A stretch of 58,726 nucleotides of DNA, taken from contig DASZWD010000001.1 in NCBI GenBank assembly GCA_035546775.1, positions 1 through 58,726 of the forward strand. Direction: 5' to 3'. This stretch comes from Acidimicrobiales bacterium (lineage in GTDB: Bacteria > Actinomycetota > Acidimicrobiia > Acidimicrobiales > JACCXE01). Below the pieces are notes generated by a model, which saw only the letters and a program-made list of their open reading frames with translations, was not told the DNA's origin and made no database searches. Shown here piece by piece: positions 1 through 7,755 of this stretch (within the stretch, counting starts at the first letter, position 1; each line of letters opens with the position of its first letter). The position numbers and the translations under genes are program-made.

Positions 1-567
1 GGGGGGCCGCCCCCCCCCCCCGGCCGCGCCGCCTTGGGTGTCGCCCGCACGTTCCAGAACTTGCACCTGTGGAAGCGCATGACGGTGCGCGACAACGTGC
101 TCGTCGGCTGTCACCGCGCGCTGCACGTGCGCCTGTGGCAGTCGGCCCTCTCCACGCCGGCGGCCCGGCGCGCCGAACGCATGGCAACGGCGCGCGCGTC
201 GATGCTGCTCGACCTCGTCGGTCTGCACGGGCGCGGCGATCAACTCGCCGGGTCGCTGCCTTTCGCCGAGCAGCGCCGCCTCGAGATCGCGCGGGCGTTG
301 GCATCGGATCCCGATCTGTTGCTGCTCGACGAGCCCGCGGCCGGTCTGCACCCCCACGACCTCCAGGAGCTGCTGGCCCTGATCAAGCGGCTCAAGGCGA
401 CGGGCATCACCATCCTGCTCGTCGAGCACCACATGGAGCTGCTGATGAAGGTGTGCGATCGCGTGAGCGTGCTCGACTTCGGTCAGAAGATCGCCGAAGG
501 CACCCCGCGGTCGATCCAGCGCAACAAGTCCGTGATCTCCGCCTACCTCGGGACTGATGCCGCATGA
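1..567 (+). CDS. livG: ABC transporter ATP-binding protein, LivG-like (5' end missing)
   Basis: Cytoplasmic ATPase of a branched-chain-amino-acid/amide type importer; the real substrate is unknown. The visible part begins just before the Q-loop motif ARTFQNL, so the Walker A half lies outside the window. Present are a degenerate signature (LPFAEQRRLEIARAL), Walker B with DEPAAG and the H-loop (LLVEHHM). The frame is open to base 1. A TTG at 34 is only the first in-frame start-like codon, not a credible start. The first ~30 bases are an extreme G/C run and may be poor sequence. The stop overlaps the next ATPase by 4 bases, the usual livG-livF coupling. Confidence 0.85.
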   Translation, partial: GGPPPPPGRAALGVARTFQNLHLWKRMTVRDNVLVGCHRALHVRLWQSALSTPAARRAERMATARASMLLDLVGLHGRGDQLAGSLPFAEQRRLEIARALASDPDLLLLDEPAAGLHPHDLQELLALIKRLKATGITILLVEHHMELLMKVCDRVSVLDFGQKIAEGTPRSIQRNKSVISAYLGTDAA

Positions 568-1292
568 GCCTGTTGGAAGTCCACGATCTGTCGGTGCGCT
601 ACGGCGCCGCCGACGCGGTGCAAGGTGTGTCGCTGCGCGTCGAGGAGGGCGAAGTTGTCACCATCATCGGCAGCAACGGCGCGGGCAAGACCACGACGCT
701 ACGCGCCGTCACGTCGATGCTGCTGCCGAGCATGCACGTGAGCGGCAGTGTCCGCTTCGACGGGCGCGAGCTCGTCGGCATGAGCGCGCACCGCGTGGCC
801 CGACTCGGCCTCGTGCACGTGCCCGAAGGCCGCCACGTGTTCCCGTCGGCGACGGTCGAGGAGAACCTGTTGCTTGGCGCCTACCGATTGAAGAAGCGCC
901 AGCGCAACGGCGACCGCCTCGTCGCCGCCGAGAAGATCTACGACATGTTCCCCGTCCTCCACGACCGGCGGGCGCAGTACGCAGGGTTCCTGTCCGGCGG
1001 TGAACAGCAGCAACTCGCCATCGGGCGCGCCCTCATGGCCGAGCCGAAGCTGCTCGTGATGGACGAGCCGTCGCTCGGCCTTGCCCCCCGTCTCGTGAGC
1101 GAGATGTTCGCCACCATCCACCGCCTGGCCGAGGCCGGCACCACGATCCTGCTCGTCGAGCAGATGGCGCGCGCCGCGCTGCGCGTCGCCGACCGTGCCT
1201 ACGCGCTCAGCGGCGGCCGCGTCGTCAAAGAAGGCATCGCCGATGACCTCATGGACGACAAAGACGTCAAGAAGGCCTACCTCGGCGCCTAA
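564..1292 (+). CDS. livF: ABC transporter ATP-binding protein, LivF-like
   Basis: Second ATPase of the Liv-type importer, 242 aa, the normal LivF length. Walker A GSNGAGKTTT is near residue 35, the LivF-type Q-loop region is HVPEGRHVF, the signature is LSGGEQQQLAIGRAL, and Walker B reads LLVMDEPSLGLAP. The ATG overlaps the livG stop (ATGA), so the two are translationally coupled and presumably form a heterodimer below LivH/LivM permeases encoded left of the window. It is the last gene of the operon: a strong hairpin follows 9 bases after the stop and the next gene is convergent. Substrate specificity cannot be read from the ATPase. Confidence 0.92.
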   Translation: MSLLEVHDLSVRYGAADAVQGVSLRVEEGEVVTIIGSNGAGKTTTLRAVTSMLLPSMHVSGSVRFDGRELVGMSAHRVARLGLVHVPEGRHVFPSATVEENLLLGAYRLKKRQRNGDRLVAAEKIYDMFPVLHDRRAQYAGFLSGGEQQQLAIGRALMAEPKLLVMDEPSLGLAPRLVSEMFATIHRLAEAGTTILLVEQMARAALRVADRAYALSGGRVVKEGIADDLMDDKDVKKAYLGA

Positions 1293-1300
1293 CCCACAAA

Positions 1301-1343
1301 CTTGTGTTCTGTCGCACCCGTTTTGGGTGCCACAGAACACAGG
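1301..1343. terminator. Bidirectional hairpin terminator
   Basis: Outer arms TGTGTTCTGT and ACAGAACACA pair perfectly and enclose an inner stem GCACCC/GGGTGC with a GTTTT loop; one C:C mismatch separates the two stems. It lies between the convergent stops of the livF-like gene (1292) and the glycosyltransferase (1349). There is no real U-tract on either side, as is common in GC-rich actinobacteria. Confidence 0.7.
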
Positions 1344-1348
1344 CTGGT

Positions 1349-2254
1349 TCAGAGGAGGAAGCGGCGGTGCTTGATGGCCCCTTCCGCCAGTGACGCGAAG
1401 GCGACCGCGTCGGAGACGGCGTACTTGGCCAGGATGCGGGGGATGCGGCTGACGTCGTTGCCGGTGTAGCCGCGCGTGGCGCGGAGGCGCCGGTTGAGCC
1501 AGGGGAGCGCGAGGACGAGCGGCCAGGCGCGCCGCAGCGCGAGCGCACCGATGACACCGACGACGCCGAGGTCGAAGAGTGCGGTCGTGCGGTTGAGGAA
1601 GCCCGACTTGAGACCCGGTAGGCCGGCGAAGAGCCGTAGCTGGCGCTCGTCGGCGAGGTGCTGCTCGAACGTGCGGCTGACGCAGCGGTGGTACACGACG
1701 GCGACGTCGACGTAGGCGCGGCGCCCGCCGCGCGCCAGCACCGCGGCGCCGAGCAGCGCGTCCTCGCCGAAGGCGCGCCCCGTGCGCTCGTGGAACCCGC
1801 CGACGGCGTCGAAGGCCGTCCGGCGATAGGCGACGTTCGCCGTCTCGAAGAACGGCGACGGCCCGTGCACTGAGATGGTGTGGTCGAAGGGACCCATCTG
1901 GTTCCGCGTCGCCGGATCGGGATCGACGCGGCCCTGCACCACGACAACGTCGGGATCGTCGAATACCGGCACGAGGTGTTCGAGCCACGTCGGCGTCGGC
2001 AGGCAGTCGTCGTCGGTGAACACGATGATCTCCGCGTCCGTGACGGCGACGCCGGCGTTGCGCCCGCCGCCGGGCCCGCGGTTCGCGTCGAGGCGGAGCG
2101 TCGCCAGTCCAGTGGTCGGCGTGTCGTCGGTCGACGCGTTGTCGACAATTACGGCTTCGAAGTCGCGAAACGTCTGCGCCTCCAGGCACTTCACCAACTC
2201 GCGCAGGTACCCGGCCCGGTTGTACGTGCTGACGACGACGGCGACGCGAGCCAT
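1349..2254 (-). CDS. Family 2 glycosyltransferase
   Basis: GT-A fold inverting glycosyltransferase, 301 aa. The N-terminus has the GT2 start VVVSTYNRAGYL, then IVDNAST and the metal/nucleotide-binding aspartates in FTDDDCLP near residue 90. A later acidic motif (GEDALLG) is probably the acceptor/base region. The C-terminal part has a hydrophobic stretch (about residues 215-245) that may lie in or on the membrane, so the product is probably a cell-surface glycan or glycolipid. It is a single gene, converging on the livF-like gene, and the TauD-type gene lies upstream on the same strand after a 16-base gap. Donor and acceptor sugars cannot be inferred. Confidence 0.85.
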   Translation of the reverse strand: MARVAVVVSTYNRAGYLRELVKCLEAQTFRDFEAVIVDNASTDDTPTTGLATLRLDANRGPGGGRNAGVAVTDAEIIVFTDDDCLPTPTWLEHLVPVFDDPDVVVVQGRVDPDPATRNQMGPFDHTISVHGPSPFFETANVAYRRTAFDAVGGFHERTGRAFGEDALLGAAVLARGGRRAYVDVAVVYHRCVSRTFEQHLADERQLRLFAGLPGLKSGFLNRTTALFDLGVVGVIGALALRRAWPLVLALPWLNRRLRATRGYTGNDVSRIPRILAKYAVSDAVAFASLAEGAIKHRRFLL

Positions 2255-2270
2255 GACGCGCCGACGTTAC

Positions 2271-3197
2271 TTAGAAGGGCTGGTCGCCGATGATCGTGAT
2301 GCGTTCCATCACGCGGCGGTTGGGAAAGTAGTCGGAAATGGCGTAGTGCTGCGTCGAGCGGTTGTCCCAGAAGGCGACGTCGCCGGGCTGCCACTTCCAG
2401 CGGCACTGGTACTCGCCGAAGCCGGCCTGGATCCACAGTTGCTCGAGCAGCGCCCGGCTCTCGTCGGGATCCATGCCGACGATGAACTGCGTGAAGCCGC
2501 GGTTCACGTACAGCATCTTGCGTCCGGTCTCCGGATGGGTGCGCACGACGGGGTGACGCGCCGGCGGGAAGTCCTGGCGCAGCGCGTCGCGCTCGGCGGG
2601 CTTCATGGTGAGGCCGAAGCTGTAGAGCCAGTCGTGTTCGGCGACGAGACCCTCGATGCGCTGCTTGGTCGCGTCGTTGAGGCCGTCGTAGGCGGCGCAC
2701 ATGTCCGCCCACATCGTGTCGCCGCCGACCGGCGGCACTTCGATGGCGCGCAACACCGAACCGAGCGACGGGATCTCGCGCCACGTCACGTCGGAGTGCC
2801 ACACGTTCTCGTAGCCCCCGAGGTCGGGGCCCTTTTCGAAGCGGACGACTTCGGCCTTGCCGTGCGACTGGTCGGTCGTGAGCTTGATGAACGGATGCGA
2901 CTCGAGCGGACCCCAGTGGGCGGCGAAGTCGGCGTGCTGCTCGCCGGTGATGTCCTGGTTGCGGAAGAAGATGACCTTCCACTCGAGCAGCGCGCGGTTC
3001 AGCTGCGCGAACAGCTCGTCGTCGACATCATCGGCGAGCGACACACCGTTGATGACCGCACCGATGGTCGGTGTCAGCGGCTCGACCGTGAAGCGGGAGT
3101 AGGGCGTGTCGGCCCACCCGTCGGGCGTGCGGCTGTAGACGCGCGGCCCGGGGTGATAGTCGGTGAGGAGGCCGTTGAGGTCGGCGGTGATGGTCAT
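2271..3197 (-). CDS. TauD/TfdA family Fe(II)/2-oxoglutarate dioxygenase
   Basis: 308 aa, the usual family length. Iron ligands are visible as the HSD motif in NVWHSDVTWRE and the distal His in DNRSTQHYA; the following Arg region (NRRVMERITI) binds 2-oxoglutarate. Family members hydroxylate sulfonates (taurine), aryloxyalkanoates or alkyl sulfates, releasing succinate and CO2; the substrate here is not determinable. The ATG overlaps the TGA of the upstream TetR gene by 4 bases, so the two form an operon and the TetR protein probably controls this enzyme. Confidence 0.88.
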   Translation of the reverse strand: MTITADLNGLLTDYHPGPRVYSRTPDGWADTPYSRFTVEPLTPTIGAVINGVSLADDVDDELFAQLNRALLEWKVIFFRNQDITGEQHADFAAHWGPLESHPFIKLTTDQSHGKAEVVRFEKGPDLGGYENVWHSDVTWREIPSLGSVLRAIEVPPVGGDTMWADMCAAYDGLNDATKQRIEGLVAEHDWLYSFGLTMKPAERDALRQDFPPARHPVVRTHPETGRKMLYVNRGFTQFIVGMDPDESRALLEQLWIQAGFGEYQCRWKWQPGDVAFWDNRSTQHYAISDYFPNRRVMERITIIGDQPF

Positions 3198-3814
3198 GGA
3201 CGTGTCCTTTCGAGGACGGGCGCCGTCAGCACGGCGACCCCGGTGGAGATCAGTTCGTCGGCGAGTACTTCGGGCGACAGGCGCGCCTGGCCGCGATCAC
3301 CCGCGCCTTCCCAGCCGGCGATCGTGCCGAGCACGAGCGTCATCAATTGGTCGAGGCGGCTGTGGCGGATGGGGCGCGACAAGTCGTCGAGGGCGCGGTT
3401 GAGCTTGCGCATCGCGGTCGCAAACGGGGCGCCGGTCGCGACGCGCTGCAACGCGTCCCATGCCTCGGTGTCCCAGCGGGCGCGCGCCTGGAAGCGCGCG
3501 TACCAGCCGTCGACCTCCGCCACCACTTCCACCAGCGGGACGACGATGGCGGCGACGAGGCCGCGCACGTCGCCATCGGCGACTCCTGTTAGATGGGCCT
3601 GGCGGCGCTGGTTGACGACGCGCATCCGGTTCTCGTACACCGCGGCCACCAACCCGAGGCGGTCGCCAAAGTGGTACTGCGCGGCGTTGTGGTTGCGCTG
3701 GCCGGCCGCCGCCGACACGTCACGCAGCGATACGCCCTCGATCCCGCGCTGCGCGAACAAACGCTCCGCCGCTTCGACCAGCGCCGCGCGCGCCGCCTCT
3801 CCCCGCACCGCCAC
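3194..3814 (-). CDS. TetR family transcriptional regulator
   Basis: Typical TetR size (206 aa) with an N-terminal helix-turn-helix: AAERLFAQRGIEGVSLRDVSAAAG, then NAAQYHFGDRLGLVAAVYE. The C-terminal ligand domain is unspecific. It is cotranscribed with the TauD-type dioxygenase (4-base overlap). I chose GTG at 3814. A TTG at 3832 would extend it by six residues, but that codon sits inside the tandem repeat and lacks a ribosome binding site. With -35 TTGACT (3849-3844) and -10 TACTTT (3826-3821), transcription would begin at about 3814, which suggests a leaderless mRNA. The start is inferred; the family assignment is secure. Confidence 0.85.
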   Translation of the reverse strand: MAVRGEAARAALVEAAERLFAQRGIEGVSLRDVSAAAGQRNHNAAQYHFGDRLGLVAAVYENRMRVVNQRRQAHLTGVADGDVRGLVAAIVVPLVEVVAEVDGWYARFQARARWDTEAWDALQRVATGAPFATAMRKLNRALDDLSRPIRHSRLDQLMTLVLGTIAGWEGAGDRGQARLSPEVLADELISTGVAVLTAPVLERTRP

Positions 3815-3824
3815 GCCGACAAAG

Positions 3825-3859
3825 TAAGTCAAGTGGCGTAATAAGTCAAGTGGCGTAAT
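3825..3859. repeat. Two tandem 17-bp repeats in the TetR promoter
   Basis: The unit TAAGTCAAGTGGCGTAA occurs twice head to tail with a 17-base period, plus one more T. Read on the minus strand, the distal copy supplies a TTGACT -35-like hexamer, and a weak -10 (TACTTT) follows at 17-base spacing. The position directly upstream of the TetR/TauD operon suggests operator or promoter duplication. Confidence 0.6.
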
Positions 3860-3881
3860 CCGTCGACGTCGACCCTCTACC

Positions 3882-3928
3882 TTTTGGTCCGTCTCAGCCA
3901 GGGTCTTTCTGTCTCAGACGGACCAAAA
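3882..3928. terminator. Hairpin terminator with CAGGGTCTTTCT loop
   Basis: Perfect 13-bp arms TTTTGGTCCGTCT (3882-3894) and AGACGGACCAAAA (3916-3928). It lies 12 bases beyond the stop of the peroxiredoxin gene (minus strand), so it should end that transcript; the arm's A run gives a short U-tract. The loop contains CAGGGTCTTTCT (3899-3910), identical to the loop of the hairpin at 22431-22485. Confidence 0.65.
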
Positions 3929-3939
3929 CCCGAGGGGGG

Positions 3940-4407
3940 CTACGACGCGCGGGGTTTCAGCGCCGCGAGGGCCTCGTCGGCGTGCTTTTCCATCGACGTC
4001 TCGGACTTGATGACGGCGAGGATGGTGCGGTCGGTGTCGATGACGAAGGTGACGCGCTTGTCGAAGCGCAGCTTGATCGGCCCGAGCCCACGGCTGACGC
4101 CGAACATCGTCGCGACCTTCTTGTCGGAGTCGGCGAGCAGCGGATAGCCGAAGCCGTGCTTGTCGGCGAACTGTTTCTGCTTGTCGACCTTGTCGGCGCT
4201 GATGCCGACCGGGTGGGCGCCCACTTCGGCGAAGTCCTTGGCGACGTCGCGGAAGTGGCACGCCTCGGCGGTGCAGCCACTCGTCATCGCCGCGGGATAG
4301 AAGAACAGCACTACCGGGCCGCTTTCGAGGAGGCCCGACAGCGTGCGGGGTGTTCCCGTCTCGTCGGGTAGCTCGAAGTCGTCGACGGTGTCTCCGGTGT
4401 TCAGCAT
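3940..4407 (-). CDS. bcp: Peroxiredoxin Q (thioredoxin-dependent peroxidase)
   Basis: 155 aa, typical PrxQ/BCP. It reduces H2O2 and organic hydroperoxides in the cytoplasm with electrons from thioredoxin. The peroxidatic Cys is in AMTSGCTAEACHF near residue 45, and the resolving Cys lies five residues later, the classic PrxQ CxxxxC pair. FFYPAAMTSGC matches the family's F-x-P-x-x-x-T-x-x-C signature, with Ala where many members have Lys. The gene is divergent from the TetR/P450 operon; the short intergenic region carries the palindrome at 4430-4448, so the two may be co-controlled. Confidence 0.93.
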   Translation of the reverse strand: MLNTGDTVDDFELPDETGTPRTLSGLLESGPVVLFFYPAAMTSGCTAEACHFRDVAKDFAEVGAHPVGISADKVDKQKQFADKHGFGYPLLADSDKKVATMFGVSRGLGPIKLRFDKRVTFVIDTDRTILAVIKSETSMEKHADEALAALKPRAS

Positions 4408-4429
4408 TCTGAAACCTCACTAGTATTTG

Positions 4430-4448
4430 AGACGTGAGTCTCACGTCT
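4430..4448. promoter_or_regulatory. Palindromic operator over the TetR/P450 operon start
   Basis: AGACGTGAG-T-CTCACGTCT is a perfect 9+1+9 palindrome. It covers the GTG start codon (4434) of the TetR gene and lies 23 bases from the divergent bcp start. This is the expected size and place for a TetR-family autoregulatory operator. A TAGTAT -10-like sequence (4421-4426) lies just upstream. Confidence 0.65.
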
Positions 4449-5060
4449 TCGAGCTTGCGGGAACGCAAGAAGCAGCGTACGGCCGACGACCTGTTCGACG
4501 CCGCCCTGTCGCTGTTCGCCCAGCGCGGCTACGACGACGTGACCGTCGAAGAGATCTGCGAGCTGGCCGACGTCAGCCGCGCCACGTTCTTCCGGTACTA
4601 CGGATCGAAGGCCGGTCTCGTCGCCGAGTTCAACCGACGGCTCGCCGAACGCGTGACGGCGCGGATCGCGCGGCTGAAGGAGCCCACGGCCACTGAGCAA
4701 CTCTTCGCCATGCAGGAGGAGCTGGCCGACGCGTGGACGAACTGCGGTCCGGCCGTCCGGGCCATGGCGCTCGACTTTGCCCACGTGGTCACGGTCGACG
4801 CCGACACTGCGCCGCCGCCGTTCCCCGAGTTGCTGATGCTCGTCACCGGCATCGTCGACGACGGCCAGCGCTCGGGCGAGTTCGCGACGTCCCACGCTCC
4901 TGTATTCGTTGCCGCCACCATCGCCGGATTGCTCGGCGGCATCACCATGCACTGGCTCGCCACCCGCGTCGACCGGGACGGGCGCCCAACGAAGCAGGGA
5001 AAGCTCGGTCGCGCCATGCACGACGCCCTCGACCTCTTGATCAAAGGACTTGAGAAATGA
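4434..5060 (+). CDS. TetR family transcriptional regulator
   Basis: 208 aa, with the N-terminal HTH visible as AALSLFAQRGYDDVTVEEICELADVS and ATFFRYYGSKAGLV. It is the first gene of an operon with a P450 (ATGA overlap) and an acyl-CoA dehydrogenase, so it probably senses a lipid-like substrate of that pathway. The start is GTG at 4434, inside the 19-bp palindrome, which makes autorepression likely. The ligand is unknown. Confidence 0.9.
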   Translation: MSLTSSSLRERKKQRTADDLFDAALSLFAQRGYDDVTVEEICELADVSRATFFRYYGSKAGLVAEFNRRLAERVTARIARLKEPTATEQLFAMQEELADAWTNCGPAVRAMALDFAHVVTVDADTAPPPFPELLMLVTGIVDDGQRSGEFATSHAPVFVAATIAGLLGGITMHWLATRVDRDGRPTKQGKLGRAMHDALDLLIKGLEK

Positions 5061-6325
5061 CCATGATCGAAGTTCCGCCCGAACCGCCCGTCGATCACCC
5101 CGCGGCGCTGTTCGTCGTCCCGCGCCTGTGGGCCGACATGGACGAGTGGCACGCCCGGGTGGCGAAGCTGCGCGCCGAGACCCCGGTCATCGAGGCCGAC
5201 TTCGAAGGCTTCGCGCCCTTCACCGTGCTGACGCGTCACGAAGACATCGCGTCGATCGAGCGCGACCACAACTCGTGGCTCAACACGCCTTTCTCGGTGC
5301 TCGGCCCGCAGATGCAGCAGGAGCAGGCGGAGGCGAGCGGCATGCCGCTGCCGGCGTCGCTCGTGCAGCTCGACGGCACCAAGCACCGCACCCACCGAGC
5401 TGTCACCGCCGATTGGTTCAAGCCGGCGGTCGTGGGCAACCGACAGGAGCGCATCGCGGAGATCGCGCAGCAGTACGTCGACAAGATGCGCGACCTCGGT
5501 GACCGCTGCGACTTCGCCGCCGACATCGCGCAGCCCTACACGCTGCACGTGATCATGGACATCTACGGCGTGCCCGAAGAGGACGAGCCGCTGATGCGCG
5601 AGCTCACCCAGGGCGTGTTCGGTGCCGCCGACCCCGAGTTCGGCGGCGACGATCCCGGGGCCGCGCTGCTGGGCGCCGTCATGAAGTTCATCGCCTACTT
5701 CAACGAAGTGACCGAAGACCGCAAGGCGCACCCCCGCGACGACCTCGCGTCGGTGATCGCCAACGCGCAGATCGACGGCGCGCCCATCGGCGACATCGAG
5801 CGGCTCTGGTACTACATCATCGTGGCGACCGCCGGCCACGACACGACGTCCTACGGCCTGTCGGGCGGCATGGAGGCGCTGCTGCACGATCCGGCGCAGC
5901 TGTTCGGCCTCGCCGGTGATCCCGACCGCGTCGTGCGCGCCACCGAAGAGATCATCCGCTGGACGACGCCCGTGCGCCACTTCCTGCGCTACACGACCCA
6001 CGACGTCGAACTGCACGGCGTGAACATCCCCGAAGGCGGGCGGGTCCTGCTGTCGTACCCGTCGGCCAACCGCGACGAGCGCGTGTTCGCCGACTCGATG
6101 ACCTTCGACATCGACCGCACCGACTCGGACCGCCAGCTGTCCTTCGGCGCGGGCGTGCACTTCTGCCTCGGCGCCCACTTCGCCCGCCGCGAGATTCGCA
6201 CGATGCTCACGCTGCTGTCCGAGCAATTGGCGTCGATCGAAGCGAACGGGACGCCGCAGTGGTCCGAGTCGCACTTCGTGTCGGGCGTCAAGCACCTCCC
6301 GATCGGTTATACGTTCAAGCCGTGA
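5057..6325 (+). CDS. Cytochrome P450
   Basis: Soluble class I bacterial P450, 422 aa. Hallmarks: I-helix oxygen-activation motif AGHDTT (~residue 257), K-helix ExxR in EEIIRWTTPVRHF, and heme-binding loop FGAGVHFCLGAHFARRE with the axial Cys near 370. It resembles actinobacterial CYPs acting on fatty acids, sterols or terpenoids, but I cannot name the subfamily. The ATG overlaps the TetR stop. The stop overlaps the GTG of the acyl-CoA dehydrogenase. Electrons must come from a ferredoxin and reductase not encoded here. Confidence 0.93.
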   Translation: MTMIEVPPEPPVDHPAALFVVPRLWADMDEWHARVAKLRAETPVIEADFEGFAPFTVLTRHEDIASIERDHNSWLNTPFSVLGPQMQQEQAEASGMPLPASLVQLDGTKHRTHRAVTADWFKPAVVGNRQERIAEIAQQYVDKMRDLGDRCDFAADIAQPYTLHVIMDIYGVPEEDEPLMRELTQGVFGAADPEFGGDDPGAALLGAVMKFIAYFNEVTEDRKAHPRDDLASVIANAQIDGAPIGDIERLWYYIIVATAGHDTTSYGLSGGMEALLHDPAQLFGLAGDPDRVVRATEEIIRWTTPVRHFLRYTTHDVELHGVNIPEGGRVLLSYPSANRDERVFADSMTFDIDRTDSDRQLSFGAGVHFCLGAHFARREIRTMLTLLSEQLASIEANGTPQWSESHFVSGVKHLPIGYTFKP

Positions 6326-7455
6326 GCCTCGCCGACCTCTGGGATCCCAACCTCTCGCTGCTCGAGTGGCGGACCCGGCTCGTCGACAACGGCTATCGCT
6401 GGGACGACCCGGAGGTGGGGCGCGAGCTCGCGGCGATCGGCGCGCCCGGCTTCCCCGACGGCGTGGGCATGAACCTGGCCATCCCGACGATGCTCACCCA
6501 CGCCAACGACGACGTGCAGGCGCGTCTCGTGCGGCCGACCGCCACCGGCGAGATGACCTGGACGCAGTTGTTCTCCGAACCGGGCGCGGGTAGCGACCTC
6601 GCGGGGCTGTCGACACGCGCTGATCGCGACGGCGACGTGTTCCGCGTCAACGGCCAGAAGGTGTGGAACACGTCCGCACATCACGCCGACTACGGGTTGT
6701 TGCTCGCCCGCACCGACTGGGACGCGCCGAAGCACCGCGGCATCACGTGCTTCGCCATCCCGATGCATCAGGACGGCGTCGAGGTGCGGCCGCTGCGGCA
6801 GATGAACGGCCACGCGTCGTTCAACGAGGTGTACTTCACCGACGCCGTCGTTGACGCCGCCGACGTCATCGGTGAAGTGAACGACGGATGGGCGGTTGCG
6901 CTCACGACGCTGGCGCACGAGCGTCGGCTGGCACCGATCCACCGGGGCGGGCCCGTCGGGAGCGCGCCACCGGGTCGGGCGTGGGAAGAGGCGACGGCCG
7001 AGACGCTGCGCAACTCGCAGCCCTACACGTGGTATCCCCAGCGCGCCGGGCGTCCCGACCTCGTCGCCGCCGCCCACACCGACGATCCGATCGCCCGCCA
7101 GGAGATCGCCCGCACGGTGTCGCTCGGGCGCGCCGCGCAGTGGACGGCGATGCGTGCGGCTGCCGCGCGTGCGGGGGGCAAGCCGCCGGGTGCGGAGGGG
7201 TCGCTCGGCAAGCTGTCGTCGTCCAACATCGCCCGCCAGGCGGCGCGGACCCACACGTTGCTGGCCGGTGCGAGTGCGATGACCAGGTCCGACCCGATCG
7301 TCGCCGAGGTGTTGATCTCGGTCCCGGCCGTCTCGATCGCCGGCGGTACGGACGAGATCCAGCACAACATCCTGGGCGAGCGCATCCTCGGCCTTCCCCG
7401 CGAACCCGACGAGTCGAGGGACGCCCCCTTCCGCGACGTCCGCCGCTCCACCTAG
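6322..7455 (+). CDS. Acyl-CoA dehydrogenase family protein
   Basis: FAD-dependent acyl-CoA dehydrogenase, about 377 aa, oxidising an acyl-CoA to the trans-2-enoyl-CoA. Family landmarks: the FAD/substrate-loop segment TQLFSEPGAGSDLAGLSTRA, NGQKVWNTSAHHADYGLLLART, then GITCFAIPMHQDGVEVRPLRQM and the C-terminal SIAGGTDEIQHNILGERILGLPRE. I use GTG at 6322, overlapping the P450 stop, because an upstream start would lie deep inside the P450 gene. Its place behind the P450 suggests hydroxylation and beta-oxidation of one substrate, possibly terpenoid or sterol-derived. It also resembles the FadE paralogs common in lipid-degrading actinobacteria. Confidence 0.9.
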   Translation: MSLADLWDPNLSLLEWRTRLVDNGYRWDDPEVGRELAAIGAPGFPDGVGMNLAIPTMLTHANDDVQARLVRPTATGEMTWTQLFSEPGAGSDLAGLSTRADRDGDVFRVNGQKVWNTSAHHADYGLLLARTDWDAPKHRGITCFAIPMHQDGVEVRPLRQMNGHASFNEVYFTDAVVDAADVIGEVNDGWAVALTTLAHERRLAPIHRGGPVGSAPPGRAWEEATAETLRNSQPYTWYPQRAGRPDLVAAAHTDDPIARQEIARTVSLGRAAQWTAMRAAAARAGGKPPGAEGSLGKLSSSNIARQAARTHTLLAGASAMTRSDPIVAEVLISVPAVSIAGGTDEIQHNILGERILGLPREPDESRDAPFRDVRRST

Positions 7456-7755
7456 CCGCGCCCGGGCGGGCTCGTGGGGACTTCCGGAGGGTTATGGCTG
7501 CATTGCGACCGCAAGCCTCCGAAGATGACGGCTGGCGCCCCTCCTTAGTGATCCGAACAGCCGCAAGGTTCCAAGACCGAAGGCCGAAGACGCCAAGCTG
7601 GTGATTGCGCCGACGGATCGACGGGAACGTATAAGTGAGAGCTCGCACGGACCCCTGTGGATGAGTGTCCCGCGGACACGCCGTCTCCGCGAGAGACTCA
7701 TCCACAGGTTTTGACCTTCGCTGATCGAGCAGCCTTAGTGCGGAAGGTAGCCAGA
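7456..7755. other. Intergenic patch of lower GC without a convincing gene
   Basis: About 300 bases between the acyl-CoA dehydrogenase stop and the DUF4279 start. Codon periodicity is absent and GC is lower than in the flanks. The only structure I see is the inverted repeat at 7654-7708 and a -10-like TATAAG (7631-7636). No tRNA-like cloverleaf is recognisable. Confidence 0.4.
7654..7708. repeat. Inverted repeat with DnaA-box-like arms
   Basis: Perfect 13-bp arms CCTGTGGATGAGT and ACTCATCCACAGG, enclosing a second hairpin GTGTCC-CGC-GGACAC (7667-7681). Each arm contains TCATCCACA in opposite orientation, one base from the DnaA box TTATCCACA. It lies just upstream of the DUF4279 gene and could be its regulatory site, the edge of an inserted segment, or a chance hairpin. 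Confidence 0.5.

Noticed and set aside
4598-6295. 565-codon open frame antisense to the TetR/P450 genes
   Set aside because: No recognisable domain; codon pattern mirrors the sense genes. The same holds for other long antisense frames.
7476-7483. GGGGACTT, a DosR-like half-site
   Set aside because: Only a half-site with no matching second arm at four-base spacing, and no gene start close by.
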